From assembly GCF_001411555.2 (NCBI RefSeq), contig NC_049911.1, positions 32,337,044 through 32,401,043 of the forward strand: a DNA stretch of 64,000 nt. The letters run 5' to 3'. Below, in pieces: positions 59,755-64,000 of the stretch (within the stretch, counting starts at the first letter, position 1; the number at the start of each line of letters is the position of its first letter). Source of the DNA: Juglans regia. Its lineage: Eukaryota > Streptophyta > Magnoliopsida > Fagales > Juglandaceae. The position numbers and the translations under genes were made by a program. A model generated the notes under the pieces. The model had not been told where the DNA came from. It did not search any database and worked only from the letters and a program-made list of their open reading frames with translations.

Positions 59755-60937
59755 TGTGGGACGTGTGCTCACTGCTCAGTTCACAATGGAACTCAGATTA
59801 AAGCGGAGTTTGGAGATATTATGTTCTTCTGGGGTCATATCAATGTTCGGAGGGTTAGATTTTAAAATGAAAGATTAATGATACAGCTAACCTTGTATAG
59901 ATGACACTGACAATACTGACATTGTCAGGTCCATCTCAAAAGCCAATACTCAGGAATTTACTCTCATAGCTTTATTCATGTTAGAATCTTACAAATTTGT
60001 TTGTTCGTGTTAGATCACTTCAATTTATTTTAATATTTACAGGAAATTTGATGTCTTTTACGTGCAATGAATTTTACGACTCTGAATCATTATAGGTTCT
60101 AGAAGGCTAGACATTGGTTGACATTGAATAAACAAGAAGCGAAGACTGGAGATCAGCCAGTCTGCCTGCAACTCTCTTTTTCGTTAGCATTTATGTTTTT
60201 GAGATGTGATGTGATATCTCGATAAAGACTTGAATATAACATGATTAACGTGAGAGTCTATCACAGGAAAGACTATAAATATGTAGGTCATCTCTCCCTC
60301 CTTATGTACTACCACATAGAAATAACGGGGGTTTCTAATTCTCAGAAAAAACGATCATGATTAATGGTGATAGATTTTCATTAATTCCATAATTCTAGCA
60401 TTTAATTCACAATTAAAACTACATATGGTCGATCTAATCTAGAACTGAAACGTCTGAACTATAAGGCCTATGAGAAATTGGACTTTGGTATTTCTGGGTT
60501 TCCAGATTTTGGATCAAAAAGCCCAACTTTAATAGGCATAATCACTAACCAGTTTTTAAAAGGAGTTTCGTTAAAGCCCCACTTCCCCCGAAGCTTGTCT
60601 ACAGGTTTTGCAGGATGTAGGAAGTTTTCTTTTCACACGCACCTATACATAATGGATTACAAGACGACAATTAACTTCAATAGGGTTGAAAGAATCTAAC
60701 GCTGTTTGCTGCTGCCTACATACAAAATACAACTGGAAAAACGTCGCATATAAAAGGTAAATAACGCAATGGCCACTTCTGCGGCACTATGTACAAACCT
60801 AAATCAATAGGTGTATCAGAAAATATATGATATAGAGACTGCAGAAAGAAATCTAACGTGCTAAGTATCGCCATGTCATCAACAGAAAGCTAGATACCCC
60901 ATTATAAGTTCTTTGGAGAACTCTATCCTTTCTGCCT
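59755..60937. other. Convergent intergenic region between TPS and SECY
   Basis: Presumably holds the 3' ends of both transcripts. ORF 60478-60699 has no domain. Nothing else seen. Confidence 0.6.
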
Positions 60938-63465
60938 TTACCTTTCAATGTCATAAAACTCTATGTTCTTGTACTTCTGGGATATTATTTCAGCTTGAAC
61001 TTTTCTTGCAGTGTCTGTTGCACAGCCAACAAGAATGAGAACAGAGGTGCCAGCAAATCCCCGAAATGCAGTTAGGTGTGTGGTTTGTTCAATCAAGGCA
61101 GGACCACCAGCCAAGATTGCCAAAAAGGCCGAACCAAGAACAGATATACGACTAAGAACCTATATTCCACCATAAAAGAATGAAATTCAATCGACAGTCA
61201 TACTGAAGCCAAAAAGGTTTACAATTCATGCTGACCCAAGCCACAGCTAAGTCCCTGATAGAGTAGATAGCTAACAGAGTGATGCAAAAGCTCATCATGG
61301 GATAGTTTCATTTTTGGTGCACGCTATAGGTTGAAAAGTAAATGAAACTCCAAATCACAATGAAAAAAAATAGAGAGCACTAGTTCAATTTGAAGCCATC
61401 TCATGAGTGGCATGATATTTCACCCAACAAGCATTTGATAGTCCCACAATGATGACACCAAAGCAACATCCTTCATGTGCAAATCAAGATAGAGTAGACC
61501 CACTAAAACAGGACTAATATATCTGTGCAAGGCCATAGATTTTATTTAAAAAGTAGAAATTACCATTTTAATAAATGCAGCTGTACTTTTACCCGGTCGG
61601 ACAAGTGGAACTGATGCACCTTGACGCTTTAACTGCTCACTGACATCATCAGGGTCCAATTGCAGGAAAGTATAATAGTAGTTGAAGAAAGCTATCAAAA
61701 GGATGTTCGTGGGGAGGTAAAGAGAACCTACAAAAGAATCATCTGGTTAGAACTTAGGTTTAAATTGTCAAACAGTAAATCTCATTGAACAAGAACTTGA
61801 CCCTGTCCATGCTTATAAACTGATGGAATGTTTCTTTTACTTAATTTTATTATCATTACTCAGTTTGGACTATCTCATCATCACTTTCATTAGATAAAAC
61901 ACACAGGTTCAACCTATTGTCCAACCATGAAGGCAGCAACAGCATTTTTTGTTTTTTGACAACTAACCCTGAAGACTGCAACAGCAATAGGCTCAGTCTA
62001 TGGGCAGTACTCGTAAAGATTTTACTGACTTATGCATATAGCAAACCATTTAGGAGACAAAAAGAGTCACAATGATATTTAATCTTTGAAATTTAGTTTC
62101 ATCATGTACCTGATGCCTGTACAACGTTTAGGTAAAATGTGAACATTTGCAACAGATTTTAGAACCAACTATGCCAGCTGAATGAGATTAGCATTACAGA
62201 GCTCATAAACAGACCATACACCGTCTATATCCTTCAATATTCATCAACTTCAACCACTAAAAATTAAAAATCTTACCCCCTGGATTTAAAGCCAACGCAG
62301 CATTCTTCAGCCCAGTTAAACCAGTAAAGCGGGCTAGAGTACCAGGAAGAGCTAATGATGATGTAGAAAATATGATTGGCATCACTCCAGAGCTATTCAC
62401 CTGCTTAGTCAGAAGATTTAGATCATTACAAAGATAACAAACTAATAACATTTCACTTAGGAAAAATAGTGCAGTAAACAAAAAGCAAAAGCAGACTCGT
62501 AGAGAAAATAAGATAAAACATAAACATAAAATTACACGACATGAGCTGTAAGTGCATAAACCACATAATTAAAGTAGGAATGGAACGTGGAGAACCTCTG
62601 TTAGAGTCACTCGGTCTGAAATAGATATTGTAATCATGAATTAAGAATGACTAAAACAAAGTTGTTGAAAGAAATGACTGCAAGATAAGAAAGAATAGAA
62701 ATCTGTAATCAATGTTTTCACTAGATGCTAGAGGTAAAATTGTTTTCAAATGTCAACAAAACGAGATATTATTGGTTGAGACCTAGTTAATTTGAAATTT
62801 GGAACAAGATAATAAAGCTGACCCATGGCCACAGAGAAGTTATTCCTGTCATTACAAGCCTTAAAGTACAAGTAAATGACATTAGGAAAAAAGGAGCAGC
62901 AAACATTTCCAAGTATATGTGGACTAGAGCCCTGTAATCAGAGGATCAGAACTCTAAACTATAGAAACAAAAAGGAAAAAAGCTAGAATACAAACCTTAA
63001 AGGGCAGGTAAGCAGATTTTTGAAGCCCTCCACTTTTACTGGTATATCTTGAAGCATAGTTAAGTGGGATTTTCCTCTCAGCTTCCTGAAATCCTTTGTT
63101 GATATAATTGTGAACATTTCTTTACTTGCAAGGACATCTTGTTAAACAAATTGAGCAGCACTTACCTGAACGTATACGATACTGAGGACCAATAAAAAGA
63201 AGGAGACAACGATGGCAATGAGACCAACATAGTTACCATCCTGAAATGCCTGGGAAACAGTCCTACCAAAAGATGCTGGTAAGTAGGAGATAATACTTGT
63301 GAATATCAAGAGAGATGTTCCATTTCCAAGTTTCAGGTCTGAGATTCGTTCTCCAATGTATGTTGTAAATACTGAGCCAAGTGTCAATAAGGTAACAGAA
63401 GTAAGAACCCATTGTGTACTGAAGTCATTGACGTAGGGGCGAAGATAGAGTACTTGACCAATTGC
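60938..63465 (-). CDS. SCY1: Plastid SecY translocase, C-terminal exons (5' part outside window)
   Basis: Five exons: 63465-63166, 63085-62996, 62400-62277, 61727-61564, 61159-60938; 299 codons plus stop, all junctions GT-AG and in phase. SecY forms the protein-conducting channel of the thylakoid cpSec1 system, working with SecA and SecE. Visible blocks: LGSVFTTYIGERISDLKLGN then GTSLLIFTSIISYLPASFGR, EAERKIPLNYASRY, NSSGVMPIIFSTSSLALP, YYYTFLQLDPDDVSEQLKRQ then GASVPLVRPGKST, and the end HLTAFRGFAGTSVLILVGCA with TDTARKVQAEIISQKYKNIE. The order and end match chloroplast SCY1. The second plastid SecY (SCY2, envelope) is the alternative, but the QAEIISQKYKNIEFY tail favours SCY1. The transit peptide and first membrane helices must lie beyond 64000. 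Confidence 0.93.
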
Positions 63466-64000
63466 CTGTTGTAGCAACCAGAGACGGAAAAATGAAGATT
63501 ATGATCAAAGCTCATCAAACAGTCCATAACCTAGAATAATGACCCAAAGAAAATCCAAGTCACATATGAGCTTATATTCTAAATGCACTAGTCATGGTTG
63601 TAATAAGAACTTTTTGATTCATTACAAAGCCCAATTCCGCCTGGTAGGGGATCAAAGTGAGTCTTGACGACACTCATGCACCTTTATCATGCCTACGTAC
63701 TTCAATTACAGTCTCCTCCACCCAATGTGGGACTTAGCAAGGAGTTCAATATAAATAATACAATGTACACAGTATTGTTATGAAGGAAACTTTAGTATGG
63801 TCTAGGAATTTTCAGAAGAGGATGTTGAAGATCTATATCTTTCAGGCACAATGGGGCCATATCACAGATTTAAATTATTTGTAAAAAAACAGACATTCTA
63901 TACCAGCTCAAACCAAAATTGCCCACCATATACTCAATTTCAACATGGTAGGTTTCGGTAAATAGGAATTGACATGCAGCATATTGTTATTTTTTATTGG
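63466..64000 (-). other. SECY intron running off the window
   Basis: It starts (minus strand) beyond the window edge and ends at the CTACAACAG|GCAATT acceptor at 63466. None of the conserved upstream SecY blocks is visible here. Confidence 0.7.

Noticed and set aside
1..64000. CRISPR arrays, operons, bacterial promoters, rRNA or tRNA genes
   Set aside because: No regularly spaced repeats or cloverleaf-like units were noticed, and the gene content is plant nuclear. tRNA detection by eye is unreliable; tRNAscan-SE would decide.

Overview
This is a window of nuclear DNA from a woody dicot plant. The signs are AT-rich intergenic DNA full of small inverted-repeat transposons, canonical GT-AG introns, and plant-only gene families (ATL RING-H2 proteins, a CHX antiporter, a class II trehalose-phosphate synthase, plastid SecY, a TAS3 locus). 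A Fagales/Juglandaceae-like tree would fit, but that is only an impression. Gene density is about one per 5-6 kb. No two genes form an operon-like or pathway cluster.

Left third (1-23 kb): a single-exon atypical HLH protein (minus, 3.8-4.0 kb); a complete nine-exon GPI mannosyltransferase III gene of the PIG-B/GPI10 family (minus, 6.2-11.3 kb; 547 aa after splicing), one intron of which looks U12-type but starts with TT; a three-exon cation/H+ antiporter of the CHX family (plus, 12.5-15.4 kb); and a five-exon, probably plastid-targeted GNAT acetyltransferase (minus, 16.3-22.1 kb). The second intron of the GNAT gene carries a 5'-truncated LINE with a 14-bp target-site duplication.

Middle third (23-44 kb): an internally deleted Copia retrotransposon with two LTRs (23.6-25.9 kb). 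At 27.5-28.1 kb there is a TAS3 trans-acting siRNA gene. It has two miR390 sites, and one tasiR-ARF falls exactly in the sixth 21-nt register from the predicted 3' cleavage point. A short ORF ends one nucleotide before the 5' miR390 site. It is followed by two RING-H2 E3 ligase genes (ATL13-like at 32.4-33.9 kb, ATL56-like at 37.1-37.6 kb), an intronless polytopic membrane protein of unknown function (39.9-40.8 kb), and a 1.2-kb almost wholly self-complementary foldback element next to a second MITE.

Right third (44-64 kb): two orphan first-exon fragments on the minus strand (glutathione peroxidase-like and bacterial-type PEP carboxylase-like); a small multi-exon gene ending in a one-helix LHC-like domain (plus, 47.1-51.0 kb); a long gene-poor AT-rich stretch; a three-exon class II trehalose-6-phosphate synthase/phosphatase-like gene (plus, 56.9-59.8 kb); and the last five coding exons of a plastid SecY translocase gene (minus, 60.9-63.5 kb), whose 5' part lies beyond the window.

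Gene models were built by hand from splice signals, reading phase and remembered family conservation. No database search or RNA evidence was used.
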